A stretch of 64,000 nt of DNA from Roseiarcus sp963836695 (GTDB lineage: Bacteria > Pseudomonadota > Alphaproteobacteria > Rhizobiales > Beijerinckiaceae), in assembly GCA_963836695.1 (NCBI GenBank), contig CAWIKX010000009.1, forward strand, positions 248,001 to 312,000. The letters are read 5' to 3'. The first letter of the stretch is position 1; every line of letters starts with the position of its first letter. The position numbers and the translations under genes are program-made. The notes beneath the pieces are model-generated. The model saw only the letters and a program-made list of their open reading frames with translations, had not been told where the DNA came from and did not search any database. This document shows positions 1-7,974 of this stretch, piece after piece.

Positions 1-452
1 CTATCGCTGTGCTCGTCGTAGTCTGTGTGCTTGCGCAATGGGGCCTGCACGGGACGGTGTTCGGGAGGCGCGTCTTCGCCATCGGCGATAACGCGCGCGC
101 GGCGCAGTTGGCAGGCGTCGAGGTGACTTCAACGCGGATCACGGTCTTCGTCATCTCGGCTCTTGCCGCGGTGACAGCCGGTATTCTGCTCGGCGGATTC
201 GGCGGCGTCTCGGTGGACGTAGGGGTCGGCCTCGAGGTGCAGGCGATCGCGGCCTGCGTCGTCGGCGGTGTACAGCTCATGGGCGGACGGGGCACATTGG
301 TCGGGGCGGTTGCGGGCGCTCTCACTCTGACCGCGCTCTTCACGCTGCTGACCTTACTCGGGTGGCCGCAACCTCTGAAGGAGACGGCGCAGGGCGTCAT
401 TCTGATCATTGCGGTCGCGTTCGGCGCGTGGCGCCGGCGGCGCACGGGATAA
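1..452 (+). CDS. Sugar ABC transporter permease, C-terminal part (5' end outside window)
   Basis: Inner-membrane permease of a ribose/xylose-type (RbsC, BPD_transp_2) ABC importer. Only about the last 150 residues are present; the frame is open to the left edge, so the start lies upstream. Visible features are the family loop RRVFAIGDNARAAQLAGV, which precedes a conserved membrane segment, then hydrophobic helices containing VGGVQLMGGRGTLVGAV, and a basic tail (WRRRRTG). It ends about 60 bp before the binding-protein gene on the same strand, so both should belong to one operon. The sugar cannot be read from the sequence. Confidence 0.9.
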   Translation, partial: IAVLVVVCVLAQWGLHGTVFGRRVFAIGDNARAAQLAGVEVTSTRITVFVISALAAVTAGILLGGFGGVSVDVGVGLEVQAIAACVVGGVQLMGGRGTLVGAVAGALTLTALFTLLTLLGWPQPLKETAQGVILIIAVAFGAWRRRRTG

Positions 453-512
453 CGGAGCTCAGGTTCCGTTTGGAAGCCGAGATATTCGGCGACAGGGAGG
501 AAAGAGGAAGCC

Positions 513-1655
513 ATGAGACTACTCAAGTTGATTGCGCCGGTCGTCGCCGGCGCAGCGCTCGCCACGGCGGCGCCTTACGCGGCGTCAGCACAGAATTTTG
601 ACGATCCGAAGGAGTTCCAAGCAGCGCAGGACCTGTTGAAGATGACCCCGTCGGGTCCAGAGGGAAAGCCGTGGGAGCAGAATCTTGGCGGCAAGGAGGT
701 CGACACCTCCAAATACAAGAAGGCGGGCCCATACCGCATCTGCTTCTCGAACGCCGGCGTCGACAACCCGTGGCGCGTTGTCGGCTGGATTAACATGCAG
801 GCGCAGGTCGACGTCCTGAAGGACGACATCAAGTCCTTCAAGGCCGCCGACGCACAGGGGAAAGACGACAAACAGATCTCGGACATCAACGCCTTCGTCC
901 AGAGCGGCGATTGCGACGCCTTGATCGTCTCGCCAAACACGACGGCGGCGTTGACTCCAGCGGTCGAAGCGGCCTGCAAGAAGCTGCCGGTGATCGTCTT
1001 CGATCGCGGCGTGCTCACCACCTGCCCGGTCACCTTCGTCAATCCTATCGGCGGGTATGGCTGGGGCATCCAGACGGCAAACTTCATCGTCTCGAAACTG
1101 CCGAAAGGCGGCAAGGTTCTCGCGTTGCGCATTTTGCCCGGCGTCGACGTCCTCGAGACTCGCTGGTCGGCCGCCAATCGCATCTTCAAGGAGAATGGCG
1201 TCAACGTCGTCGGCGCCGAGTTCACGGGCGGCGATAACGCCAAGACGAAGCAAATCGTCGAGGACTACATCAACAAAAATGGGAAAATCGACGCGATCTG
1301 GATGGACGCCGGCGCGACGGCGGTCGCGGCGCTTGAAGCCTTCGAAGATTCCGGCCAGCCCTATCCGATCATCACGGGCGAGGATCAGGAAGACTTCCTG
1401 AAGAAGTGGAAGGAGAAGGGCTTAACCGCGATGGCGCCGACCTATCCGACCTATCAATGGCGGTCCCCGGTTATCGCCGCGGTGAAGGTGCTCAAAGGCG
1501 AACCTGTGATCGGTCCCACATGGAAGCTGCCGCAGCCGGTCATCACCCAGGCCGACCTTGACAAGTACGTCGACGACAAGATGCCTCCGCTGCACTACGC
1601 GATGTGTGGCTGCAAGGACCTTCCCGGCTATCCGCAGCGCTGGGGCGGCAAGTAA
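513..1655 (+). CDS. Sugar ABC transporter substrate-binding protein
   Basis: Periplasmic binding protein of the ribose-binding type (Peripla_BP_4), 380 aa. An N-terminal Sec signal peptide (MRLLKLIAP..., cleavage near ASAQN) is followed by a two-lobe fold starting at GPYRICFSNAGVDNPWR; family features include DALIVSPNTTAAL and the FVNPIGGYGWGIQTANFI strand region. The protein is longer than RbsB (about 290 aa) because of an extended N-terminus and a Cys-containing C-terminus (MCGCKD). A purine-rich site (GGAGGAAAGAGGAAG) lies just before the ATG. It is downstream of the permease at 1-452 and followed by a hairpin, so it is probably the last gene of that operon. Confidence 0.93.
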   Translation: MRLLKLIAPVVAGAALATAAPYAASAQNFDDPKEFQAAQDLLKMTPSGPEGKPWEQNLGGKEVDTSKYKKAGPYRICFSNAGVDNPWRVVGWINMQAQVDVLKDDIKSFKAADAQGKDDKQISDINAFVQSGDCDALIVSPNTTAALTPAVEAACKKLPVIVFDRGVLTTCPVTFVNPIGGYGWGIQTANFIVSKLPKGGKVLALRILPGVDVLETRWSAANRIFKENGVNVVGAEFTGGDNAKTKQIVEDYINKNGKIDAIWMDAGATAVAALEAFEDSGQPYPIITGEDQEDFLKKWKEKGLTAMAPTYPTYQWRSPVIAAVKVLKGEPVIGPTWKLPQPVITQADLDKYVDDKMPPLHYAMCGCKDLPGYPQRWGGK

Positions 1656-1670
1656 GACTTCACAACGGAG

Positions 1671-1700
1671 CCGGAAGGGTGCGCCCTTCCGGATTTCATT
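1671..1700 (+). terminator. Probable intrinsic terminator
   Basis: A perfect 9-bp inverted repeat (CCGGAAGGG / CCCTTCCGG, loop TGCG) begins 16 bp after the stop of the binding-protein gene and is followed by ATTTCATT. The U-tract is weak, so efficiency is uncertain, but the place between convergent genes fits. Confidence 0.6.
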
Positions 1701-1759
1701 AGCGACGCTCGATAGATAGACACGACGGCGACCCGGGAGGAACGAGGCTTCGCCTGGAT

Positions 1760-2614
1760 TCATTCAACTTCGAAGACGGCGCGCAGGTTCTTAAGGCCGT
1801 CCCTCGCGAGACAGTCTTGGCTCTTCGCTAGCGGCCGCCAGATCGACACGGCTCGGGCGATCTCGCGGACTTCCGGCGTGAAGGCCTCGATTACGACGGG
1901 ACCGTCGTAGCGGGCCTCGCGCAAAGCCCCGGCGATGGCATTCCACGGAAGGTGATCTTCTCCCGGCGTCCCGCGATCGTTGGAACACGCATGAAATTCT
2001 ATGATGCGGCCGGCGGCCCGGTGGATCGCAGCCGGAATATCCTTTTCTTCGATATTCATGTGAAAAGTATCGAGTAGAAGACCGACATTGTCTGCGGCGA
2101 TTTCGTCGACCATTCGCAGCGCCTGGTCGACCGTGTTGACAAGATCAGTTTCAAAACGGTTTAGCGGCTCGATGGCGAGCTTAACCGACCGTTCGGCCGC
2201 GTAAGCCGCCGCGACCTTCAGGTTTGCAGCCGACCGCTTCCATTGCGCGCGACGCGCGTCCGCGTCGAGAAGCCGCGTATTGCCGACAGCCGCGTACATC
2301 GGGCCGGAGACAAAGGGGCTGCCGAGCGCCTGCGCAAAGTCGGCGCAACGGCGAAGGTAGGAAAGTCCGGCCTTCTGAACCGTCTCGTTCTCGGAACTCA
2401 GATCACGGTTGGGCCCGAACGCGCCGCAAATCGATACGCCGAGGTCGGCCTTTGCAAGGCGCGTACGGATCGCGGACAGATCAATCGTATCAGGATCCTC
2501 AAGGCAAAGTTCGATCAGGTCGAATCCGAAAGCCTTTACGCGATCGATAAGATCCAACGTTTTATTGGAGAACGGTGAAACCCAGATGAAGGTGCTCGCG
2601 CCAAATTGCATCAC
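1760..2614 (-). CDS. Sugar phosphate isomerase/epimerase family protein (TIM barrel)
   Basis: AP-endonuclease-2-like TIM barrel of 284 aa, similar in layout to D-psicose/D-tagatose 3-epimerases. It starts MMQFGASTFIWVSPFSN; metal and substrate positions of the family are recognisable in KLAIEPLNRFETDLVN (Glu), VGLLLDTFHMNIEE (Asp, His), IEFHACSNDRGTPGEDH (His, Arg) and GPVVIEAFTP (Glu). Such enzymes act in the cytoplasm on ketoses or inositol derivatives and are common partners of sugar ABC importers. It is convergent with the preceding operon. The exact substrate is unknown. Confidence 0.88.
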   Translation of the reverse strand: MMQFGASTFIWVSPFSNKTLDLIDRVKAFGFDLIELCLEDPDTIDLSAIRTRLAKADLGVSICGAFGPNRDLSSENETVQKAGLSYLRRCADFAQALGSPFVSGPMYAAVGNTRLLDADARRAQWKRSAANLKVAAAYAAERSVKLAIEPLNRFETDLVNTVDQALRMVDEIAADNVGLLLDTFHMNIEEKDIPAAIHRAAGRIIEFHACSNDRGTPGEDHLPWNAIAGALREARYDGPVVIEAFTPEVREIARAVSIWRPLAKSQDCLARDGLKNLRAVFEVE

Positions 2615-2856
2615 TGGTTTGCCTCCGTCTCACAGGTAAATTCATGCGAAGGATCTGCGATGTGATCAAGGCAATCCGCCGTGCTGAGCCTGAACGTTCG
2701 CCGTCGTCCTTTGGCAGGGCGCGCCTGCGTGGCCGCGCCCACAGCGCTTGAGCGCGCGTCGGACGTTCGATCTGGTGCAGCCGCACTGATTGATTCGGTC
2801 AACTCGCTTACCGCCTCTTGGTCTATCGGCAAGCTTATTGAAATAATCCTTGAAAA

Positions 2857-2902
2857 TGGTCGGAGTGGCGGGATTCGAACCCACGACCCCTAGTCCCCCA
2901 GA
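2857..2902 (-). other. 3' half of a tRNA-Pro(GGG): probable attachment site
   Basis: On the minus strand the sequence ends in ...CACTCCG-A-CCA, with a T-arm GTGGG-TTCGAAT-CCCGC and an anticodon-loop-like CTGGGGG, matching the 3' half of a tRNA-Pro with GGG anticodon. The 5' half (D-arm, acceptor 5' strand) is absent: the sequence beyond (towards 2950) cannot pair. A tRNA 3' fragment 160 bp from a tyrosine integrase is the standard signature of an att site. No second copy was noticed elsewhere in the window. Confidence 0.72.
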
Positions 2903-3062
2903 TTGATTCAACGGCTTTCCCGGCCTTTGACTATCGTTCCCGCTGTTGCCTAGCCAATTGATTCCGCATGTTTCTCTTGGATTGTCATTCCTAACGTTGT
3001 ATATTGTTTTCAATTGGGTGGTCACCTGGTGGTCACCGTGAGCCTAGAAGCGGAGGCGGAAC

Positions 3063-4358
3063 GTGGTCTCATCGTCGAAGAAATTGACGAAGGAGATCGT
3101 CGACCGGGAGGCACCCAAACCCGCTCGTTATGAGTTATGGGATAGCACGCTTCCCGGTCTCGGTCTCCGGGTTGAGCCGTCCGGGACCAAGACATTCATC
3201 CTCAGATATCGTCCTCTGGGTACGGGCCGGGCTGGATTCAAGAGGTTTCTCAAGATCGGGCGATATGGTCCGCTGACTCCTGAGCAAGCGAGGAGGAAGG
3301 CGAAGGAGCTTTTGGGCCAGGTCGCCAATGGAAAAGATCCCGCCGCAGACCTGGCCGAATTGCGCGCCGCGATCACGGTCTCAGATCTCGCCGCGCGCTA
3401 CCTCCAAGACGAGGTGGGCCCGAAACGCAAGCCCGGGACCGCCCAGCTCTATGGCCATTATTTAAACCGGTTTGTAGTTCCCGAGATCGGGAGGCTCAAG
3501 GGGGCATCGGTCACCCGGGCGGTGATCGCCAAGCTCCACGTCAAGCTCGGCAAAAAGCAACCGGTGACAGCGAACCGCGTCCTGGCGACGCTGTCCGGGA
3601 TGTTCGCATTCGGCGAAAAGCGCAACCTTCTCCCGGCCGGCCATGTCAATCCTGCGAAGGGGATAGAAAGGTTCTCTGAAACCGCGCGCGAGCGGTACCT
3701 GACAACTGACGAGCTTGAACATCTGGGCGCGGCGATCCGCGAGGCCGAGACGACCGGCGTCCCTTGGGATATCGACGGGACGAAGCCGGTCTCCAAGCAC
3801 CTGCAGAAGACCGGCCGGCTGACTGTCATTTCGCCCTTCGCCGCCGCAGCGATCCGACTCCTCTTGTTCACAGGATGCCGTCTGCGTGAGATCCTGAACC
3901 TTCGGTGGACCGAGGTCGACTTCGAGCGGGGAATGCTAAATCTCTCGGATTCAAAAACCGGGAAGAAATCCGTAGTCTTGAACGCCCCTGCCCTAAGCAT
4001 CATCGCCGCGCTGTCCCGCGTCGGCGACTATGTCATCAGTGGCGATTGCCCCACGCAGCCCCGCTCGGATCTGAAACGGCCATGGACGGTCGTAACACGC
4101 CGTGCCGGCCTTGAGGGCATCCGCCTCCATGATCTGCGCCACAGCTTCGCTTCTGTTGGCGCTGGGGCGTCCCTTGGGCTGCCTGTCATCGGGAAGCTTC
4201 TCGGTCACCGATCGGTCGAGACGACGCAGAAGTACGCGCATTTGGACGCGGATCCAGTACGGCGCGCGACGAACACCATTGGCGCGACCATCGCCGCGGC
4301 ATTGGAGGGCCGCACCGGAGTCGAGACCACACCGATGCGAAAGCGGGGGAGCAATTGA
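3063..4358 (+). CDS. int: Tyrosine-type site-specific integrase (DUF4102 arm domain)
   Basis: Integrase of the P4/CP4-57 type, 431 aa, which recombines att sites during integration of mobile islands. Residues about 5-95 form the DUF4102 arm-binding domain (LWDSTLPGLGLRVEPSG), about 105-205 the SAM-like core-binding domain, and 215-410 the catalytic domain. The catalytic residues are visible: R273 (TGCRLREI), K near 298, H356 and R359 (LHDLRHS), H382 (GHRS) and Y391 (TTQKYAHLD). A GTG start is used with a GGAGG a few bases upstream. It lies next to the tRNA-Pro fragment and reads away from it into the element, so it is probably the integrase of this island. Confidence 0.95.
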   Translation: MVSSSKKLTKEIVDREAPKPARYELWDSTLPGLGLRVEPSGTKTFILRYRPLGTGRAGFKRFLKIGRYGPLTPEQARRKAKELLGQVANGKDPAADLAELRAAITVSDLAARYLQDEVGPKRKPGTAQLYGHYLNRFVVPEIGRLKGASVTRAVIAKLHVKLGKKQPVTANRVLATLSGMFAFGEKRNLLPAGHVNPAKGIERFSETARERYLTTDELEHLGAAIREAETTGVPWDIDGTKPVSKHLQKTGRLTVISPFAAAAIRLLLFTGCRLREILNLRWTEVDFERGMLNLSDSKTGKKSVVLNAPALSIIAALSRVGDYVISGDCPTQPRSDLKRPWTVVTRRAGLEGIRLHDLRHSFASVGAGASLGLPVIGKLLGHRSVETTQKYAHLDADPVRRATNTIGATIAAALEGRTGVETTPMRKRGSN

Positions 4359-4651
4359 TCGCCGAGAAGAAAGTTCCCTCGCCGTTAGAAAGCGGATGGC
4401 GACCGCTCGGAATCCGCGCGCCGAACGTTGATCGAGGGGACGAATTCCTTGGGAGGCTGCACGCCCGATACAGAGAGGCGCGAGAGGCACTGAACCGTGA
4501 TGACGACAGTCATACGGCCTCGCCGCGCGCTGGGAGCGAATTCAAAATCACGCGCTGTGGGCAGCCAGGCGATGTCGCTCTCATTGCCGGTCGGGAAGCC
4601 AAGATCGAAGCGGTGCTTCGATCGCTTCCGATTTGCCGGAGAAGGAGTTGA
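4355..4651 (+). CDS. Small hypothetical protein of the integrative element
   Basis: Candidate 98-aa ORF starting with TTG that overlaps the integrase stop by 4 bases, an arrangement typical of translational coupling. The product is hydrophilic (LGRLHARYREAREALNRDDD) with no recognised domain. It overlaps the next small ORF by 19 bp in another frame, so the two might be one frameshifted gene. Support is only positional. Confidence 0.35.
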   Translation: MIAEKKVPSPLESGWRPLGIRAPNVDRGDEFLGRLHARYREAREALNRDDDSHTASPRAGSEFKITRCGQPGDVALIAGREAKIEAVLRSLPICRRRS

Positions 4652-4869
4652 TCGTTCCAAGTCTCGTCGCTGGGCTAGCGGAGATGACCGCAGCCGGTGC
4701 GTCACCGCACTTTCGGCCGGCGAATACGGCGACGGTCGACAAACAACTTGTCGATTTGCGGACCCGCACCAGTCGCTTAGTGATGACAAATGATCGCGGA
4801 GGCGCAACGGCGCGAAAGCGTGAGCAATTGGCACTTCTGATCCGAGGGCTTTCATCCGACACGATTTAA
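4633..4869 (+). CDS. Small hypothetical protein of the integrative element
   Basis: Candidate 78-aa ORF with a TTG start, hydrophilic, no recognised domain (TVDKQLVDLRTRTSRLVMTNDR). The next ORF begins in the same frame only 3 bases after its stop. It may be a gene or the continuation of the preceding ORF after a frameshift. Confidence 0.35.
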   Translation: MPEKELIVPSLVAGLAEMTAAGASPHFRPANTATVDKQLVDLRTRTSRLVMTNDRGGATARKREQLALLIRGLSSDTI

Positions 4870-4872
4870 GCG

Positions 4873-5313
4873 TTGGCCAACGCGCGGTGGCCGACAATCG
4901 CGGGTACGCCAGCCTCATTTAATATCGGGTGGTTCCGCACAGAGCTCCCCGCCGCTCTTGAGCGCGGAGATCCAGTCTCTAGCGAAGCTCTGCAAATCGT
5001 GGAGAGGGTTGCGTCGTCGGCGTCCTTCATAGGGGCACATGGCACGCCCGCCGGCCGGCCGAGACATTTCGACGAGCACGCGGTCGGATGGGTCCTCGCC
5101 AGGCAGTACAAAAACCTGACCGGTCTCGATCCAACACTATCACGGGTTCTGGACCCTGTAGATGGTGTCAATGACCGACATGCTGATGGCGGCAGGTTCT
5201 ACGTTTTTGCCTCTCGCATTCTTGAGGCGCTGAATTTTCCCCAGAAAGCGATTTACGCCGTGATTGAAGAGGCGAACGCGATGAGAGGCCGCGCGAAGAG
5301 ACGCAAAAAGTAG
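4873..5313 (+). CDS. Hypothetical protein of the integrative element
   Basis: 146-aa soluble protein ending in a basic tail (RGRAKRRKK). No domain recognised. Amino-acid composition and length without stops suggest a real gene; the start (TTG 4873) is uncertain. Its place between integrase and excisionase-like regulator fits an accessory gene of the element. Confidence 0.5.
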   Translation: MANARWPTIAGTPASFNIGWFRTELPAALERGDPVSSEALQIVERVASSASFIGAHGTPAGRPRHFDEHAVGWVLARQYKNLTGLDPTLSRVLDPVDGVNDRHADGGRFYVFASRILEALNFPQKAIYAVIEEANAMRGRAKRRKK

Positions 5314-5406
5314 GGCCCATTGCCCGTTAGTTACTTTCCTTGAAATGTGCCTAGATTGCCGAGCCGTCGCCGCTGATAGCGGTTTGTTCCTAAAGGACGG
5401 CTCTCT

Positions 5407-5625
5407 ATGGATAACGCAACACAGACGTTCCCAAGCCTTCTCAAAACGGGAGAGGCGGCGAAGATCGTTCGGCTGTCCGAAAGCCAACTCTGCAAGCTGC
5501 GGGTCTACTCTGGTGGCCCACAATTTATAAAAATCGGCCGATCCGTCTTTTATGCGCGAGAAGATCTCGAGGCCTGGGCCTTTAGCAACCGCCATACATC
5601 AACCGCTGGCTACAGCAGAAAATGA
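5407..5625 (+). CDS. AlpA/excisionase-type helix-turn-helix protein
   Basis: 72-aa winged-helix protein of the HTH_17/AlpA group. The pattern LLKTGEAAKIVRLSESQLCKLR followed by GPQFIKIGRSVFYAREDLEAW is the usual two-helix-plus-wing layout with the final DLEAW helix. Such proteins control integrase expression or act as directionality factors in excision of integrative elements. It starts at ATG 5407, about 1 kb downstream of the integrase in the same orientation. Confidence 0.8.
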   Translation: MDNATQTFPSLLKTGEAAKIVRLSESQLCKLRVYSGGPQFIKIGRSVFYAREDLEAWAFSNRHTSTAGYSRK

Positions 5626-5802
5626 AAACTCCGCGCGCGGCGCTGCGGGGGAGTTCCCGAAAGAGCCTTCAAAGCTCCAACGAGCAATTGGAAACTCAGG
5701 ATTTTTTGCGTCTTTCGTCAAACGTTTGCGCGCGCTCCCCAATGGAGCGCACACAATGAGTATTCTAAACGAAGCGGTCGAAGTTGTTCGCGGGAGGTGC
5801 AC

Positions 5803-6498
5803 ATGAGCAGCCGCGTCGTCAGAATCGACCCCGGTACCCCCGGCGCCGTCGCTGTGCTCGGCGTAGGCGGCGAACTCCTCGAAGTGCTAGACATGCCGTC
5901 GACGCCCGAAGCGAAGGGCAGGCCAGCCCCGGACGTGCCCTTGCTCGCAGGCATCCCCGCGCACACCCAGGCCCGGATAGCGCTTTGCGAGTTTCTCGGC
6001 GCGTTCGCGTTCGGCCGCGCCCGCGGTGTCATTGAGGGCTGCGCCGGCGCACTCGGCCTGCCAATCGTATTTCTGACCCCGCCAACATGGAAGCGGCTGG
6101 CAGAGATTCCGCCTGGTGCCGAGAACAAGGACCTGGCTCGCAGCAGAGCAATCCCCCGCTGCCCGGCCCGGGCCGAATTATTTGCCCGCAAGTGCGACAT
6201 CGACCGCGCCGAGGCTGCCCTAGTCGGCTTCGCTGGCATCATGCGGGGGGGCCACGCAATGTCTGATCACTCCCCCCAACATGTCGCTCTCGCCGACCTG
6301 TTCGACGAGGACCGTTACGACGCCCTCTTCGAATTCTCGGATCGAGCAATTTCCTTGTGGATCTCGATCCGCGAGGCATCTTACCGCCGAGAGCACGCGA
6401 CCATCGAGACTCACTGCCGGCAAATCAGAGTTCTGACGCTTGGAGCCTTTGAAACCGTCAAGGCGCTGGGCGCAGGCGACAAGGCGGGCGCGGCATGA
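5803..6498 (+). CDS. RuvC-like nuclease with C-terminal extension
   Basis: Residues 1-150 resemble phage-type RuvC-like Holliday-junction resolvases: RIDPGTPGAVAV (D9), VIEG (E78) and CDIDRAEAALVG (D132/D134, E137) give the acidic set expected of an RNase H-fold nuclease. ATG 5803 is preferred over GTG 5797 because GGGAGG sits 5 bases upstream of it. Residues 153-231 begin with another Met (ATG 6259, GHAMSDHSPQ) and look like a separate small alpha-helical protein joined in frame. The stop overlaps the next gene by 4 bases (ATGA), so it is coupled to the AAA ATPase. Role inferred: resolving element DNA during replication or recombination. Confidence 0.75.
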   Translation: MSSRVVRIDPGTPGAVAVLGVGGELLEVLDMPSTPEAKGRPAPDVPLLAGIPAHTQARIALCEFLGAFAFGRARGVIEGCAGALGLPIVFLTPPTWKRLAEIPPGAENKDLARSRAIPRCPARAELFARKCDIDRAEAALVGFAGIMRGGHAMSDHSPQHVALADLFDEDRYDALFEFSDRAISLWISIREASYRREHATIETHCRQIRVLTLGAFETVKALGAGDKAGAA

Positions 6499-7808
6499 GC
6501 CGCCCCTTTGCCTACGGGGACGACGCGACCCCGGTTCGCCCTCAGACCGCGCCACTCGAGATTCCCGCGCTCGGGTCCCAGGCCGAGTTCAAAAAGGGAA
6601 TGGCGCGCGAGCACAGGACGTTCCAAACGCTGGCCACCTTCCTGTCAAAATACGAGCCCCTCGCCTACGCCCTCGACGGCCTATTGCGGTCCGGTTCGGT
6701 CTACGCGCTCACGGCAGTAACCGGCGCCGGCAAAACGGCGTTCAATGTCATCTTATCGCTTGCTGTCGTGACAGGTGACGGTCCGAAGCTGCTGGGCCGT
6801 AATGTCGAGAAAGGCCGGGTCTTATACATCGCGCTCGAAAATCCCGACGATGTTCGAATGCGATTTATGGCCGCGTGCTATCTGCTCAATATCGACCCCG
6901 GCGAGATCGGCGACCGTCTGGTGATCGAAGATCGCGGCCGATCGCCCGAGGACGTCTTCGTCGATATGCGGCGCGAGCCGGAATTCCGCCTCGTGATGAT
7001 TGACACGTTCGCCGCGCATTTTGACGGCAAGGATGTCAACAACCCCGTTGAGGCCGGCAATTTTATGCGGCGCTATCGACCCATGACTCAGCTTCCTGGG
7101 CGCCCGACCGTCTTGGTGAGTGCGCACCCGGTCAAAAACGCCACGAACAGCAACCTGATCCCCTACGGCGCCGGCGCGATCCTCAACGAAGTCGACGGCA
7201 ATCTGACGCTTGTAAGGAATGACAAACGGATCACCTTGCACTGGCAAGGCAAGATTTGCGGGCCCGACTTTGAGCCGATGACGTTCCGCATCGAATCCCA
7301 GCCCTGTCCAGACATCCTTGATATCCAGGGGCGCGAGGTTGCGACACCCGTCTTGATGCCGTCGACGCTGGAGGTCGCCGCCGAGGTTGAGAACATCGAC
7401 TTCGACAAGGACATGAAGCTCCTTATCGCCATGACCGAGAAGCCGAACGGAACCCAGAATGACTGGGCCAAGGCAATTGGTGTGCGCGCCAGGAGTAGCG
7501 TGAACGGTCGGCTGCTGAAGCTCAAGTCGGAACGCCTCGTTGAACAAGTCGCGGGTGTCTGGTGCCTGACTTCGAAGGCCAAACGCGCGGTTAAGACGGC
7601 TACATCAGCCTCGGAATTTGTTCGGATCCGCTCCGAACAGAATATGACTTGTTCGGATGACAACCACCCGAACAGAACGAAGCCGAACGAGCCGAACAAA
7701 ACGCCCGGAGACGCCCGGAAACACAGGTCTTTCGGCAAACAAATGTTCCGAACAAGTTCCGAACAAAAGCCTAATCTTGTTCGGCGTTCGTTCGGTTCCC
7801 CCCTTTAG
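6495..7808 (+). CDS. RepA-like AAA_25 ATPase / replicative helicase
   Basis: 437-aa RecA-fold ATPase of the plasmid RepA/DnaB-like group. Walker A is TAVTGAGKT (about 73-81), Walker B is FRLVMID (164-170), and a sensor-like segment is VLVSAHPVKN; the GAGAILNEVDGNLTL stretch is typical of the family. A winged-helix region follows at about 315-375 (NDWAKAIGVRARSSVNGRLLKL). The last 60 residues are polar and low complexity (EPNEPNK) because the DNA beneath carries repeated CCGAACA motifs. The gene is coupled to the RuvC-like gene by ATGA overlap. Together they look like a replication module of the integrative element. Confidence 0.85.
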   Translation: MSRPFAYGDDATPVRPQTAPLEIPALGSQAEFKKGMAREHRTFQTLATFLSKYEPLAYALDGLLRSGSVYALTAVTGAGKTAFNVILSLAVVTGDGPKLLGRNVEKGRVLYIALENPDDVRMRFMAACYLLNIDPGEIGDRLVIEDRGRSPEDVFVDMRREPEFRLVMIDTFAAHFDGKDVNNPVEAGNFMRRYRPMTQLPGRPTVLVSAHPVKNATNSNLIPYGAGAILNEVDGNLTLVRNDKRITLHWQGKICGPDFEPMTFRIESQPCPDILDIQGREVATPVLMPSTLEVAAEVENIDFDKDMKLLIAMTEKPNGTQNDWAKAIGVRARSSVNGRLLKLKSERLVEQVAGVWCLTSKAKRAVKTATSASEFVRIRSEQNMTCSDDNHPNRTKPNEPNKTPGDARKHRSFGKQMFRTSSEQKPNLVRRSFGSPL

Positions 7809-7837
7809 GGGGAACCACGCCAACAGGCCGACCGAAC
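7620..7837. repeat. Cluster of CCGAAC/GTTCGG repeats (iteron-like)
   Basis: At least eleven copies of the hexamer CCGAAC or its complement GTTCGG lie within 220 bp (7620, 7633, 7651, 7668, 7683, 7692, 7748, 7759, 7779, 7790, 7832), in both orientations. Most extend to CCGAACA(A/G) or TTGTTCGG. They cover the 3' end of the RepA-like gene and the downstream leader. The density and mixed orientation fit protein-binding sites such as iterons of a replication origin, but this is inference. Confidence 0.65.
7794..7816 (+). terminator. Perfect hairpin at the end of the RepA-like gene
   Basis: GGTTCCCCC and GGGGGAACC form a perfect 9-bp stem with a 4-5 base loop; the stop codon of the RepA-like gene lies in it. 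No U-tract follows, so it may be a weak terminator or a structural site of the repeat region. Confidence 0.4.
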
Positions 7838-7974
7838 CAGAGACCGGACGCGGACCCGGAAGACAGGAGAAAAAAATTAGCATTAAACCAATCGATCGCG
7901 GGACAGCCGAAGGCGCTGGCAAGACCCTGACGTCCCACGCAACGCCTGGATACAGGTGCGACTACGCAACTGGC

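Noticed and set aside
585..1253. Two 222-aa minus-strand ORFs
   Set aside because: They are antisense shadows of the binding-protein gene and carry no family motif.
2666..3025. Minus-strand 119-aa ORF over the tRNA-Pro fragment
   Set aside because: Its protein-like segment (GVVGSNPATPT) is the translated T-arm of the tRNA, a known artefact.
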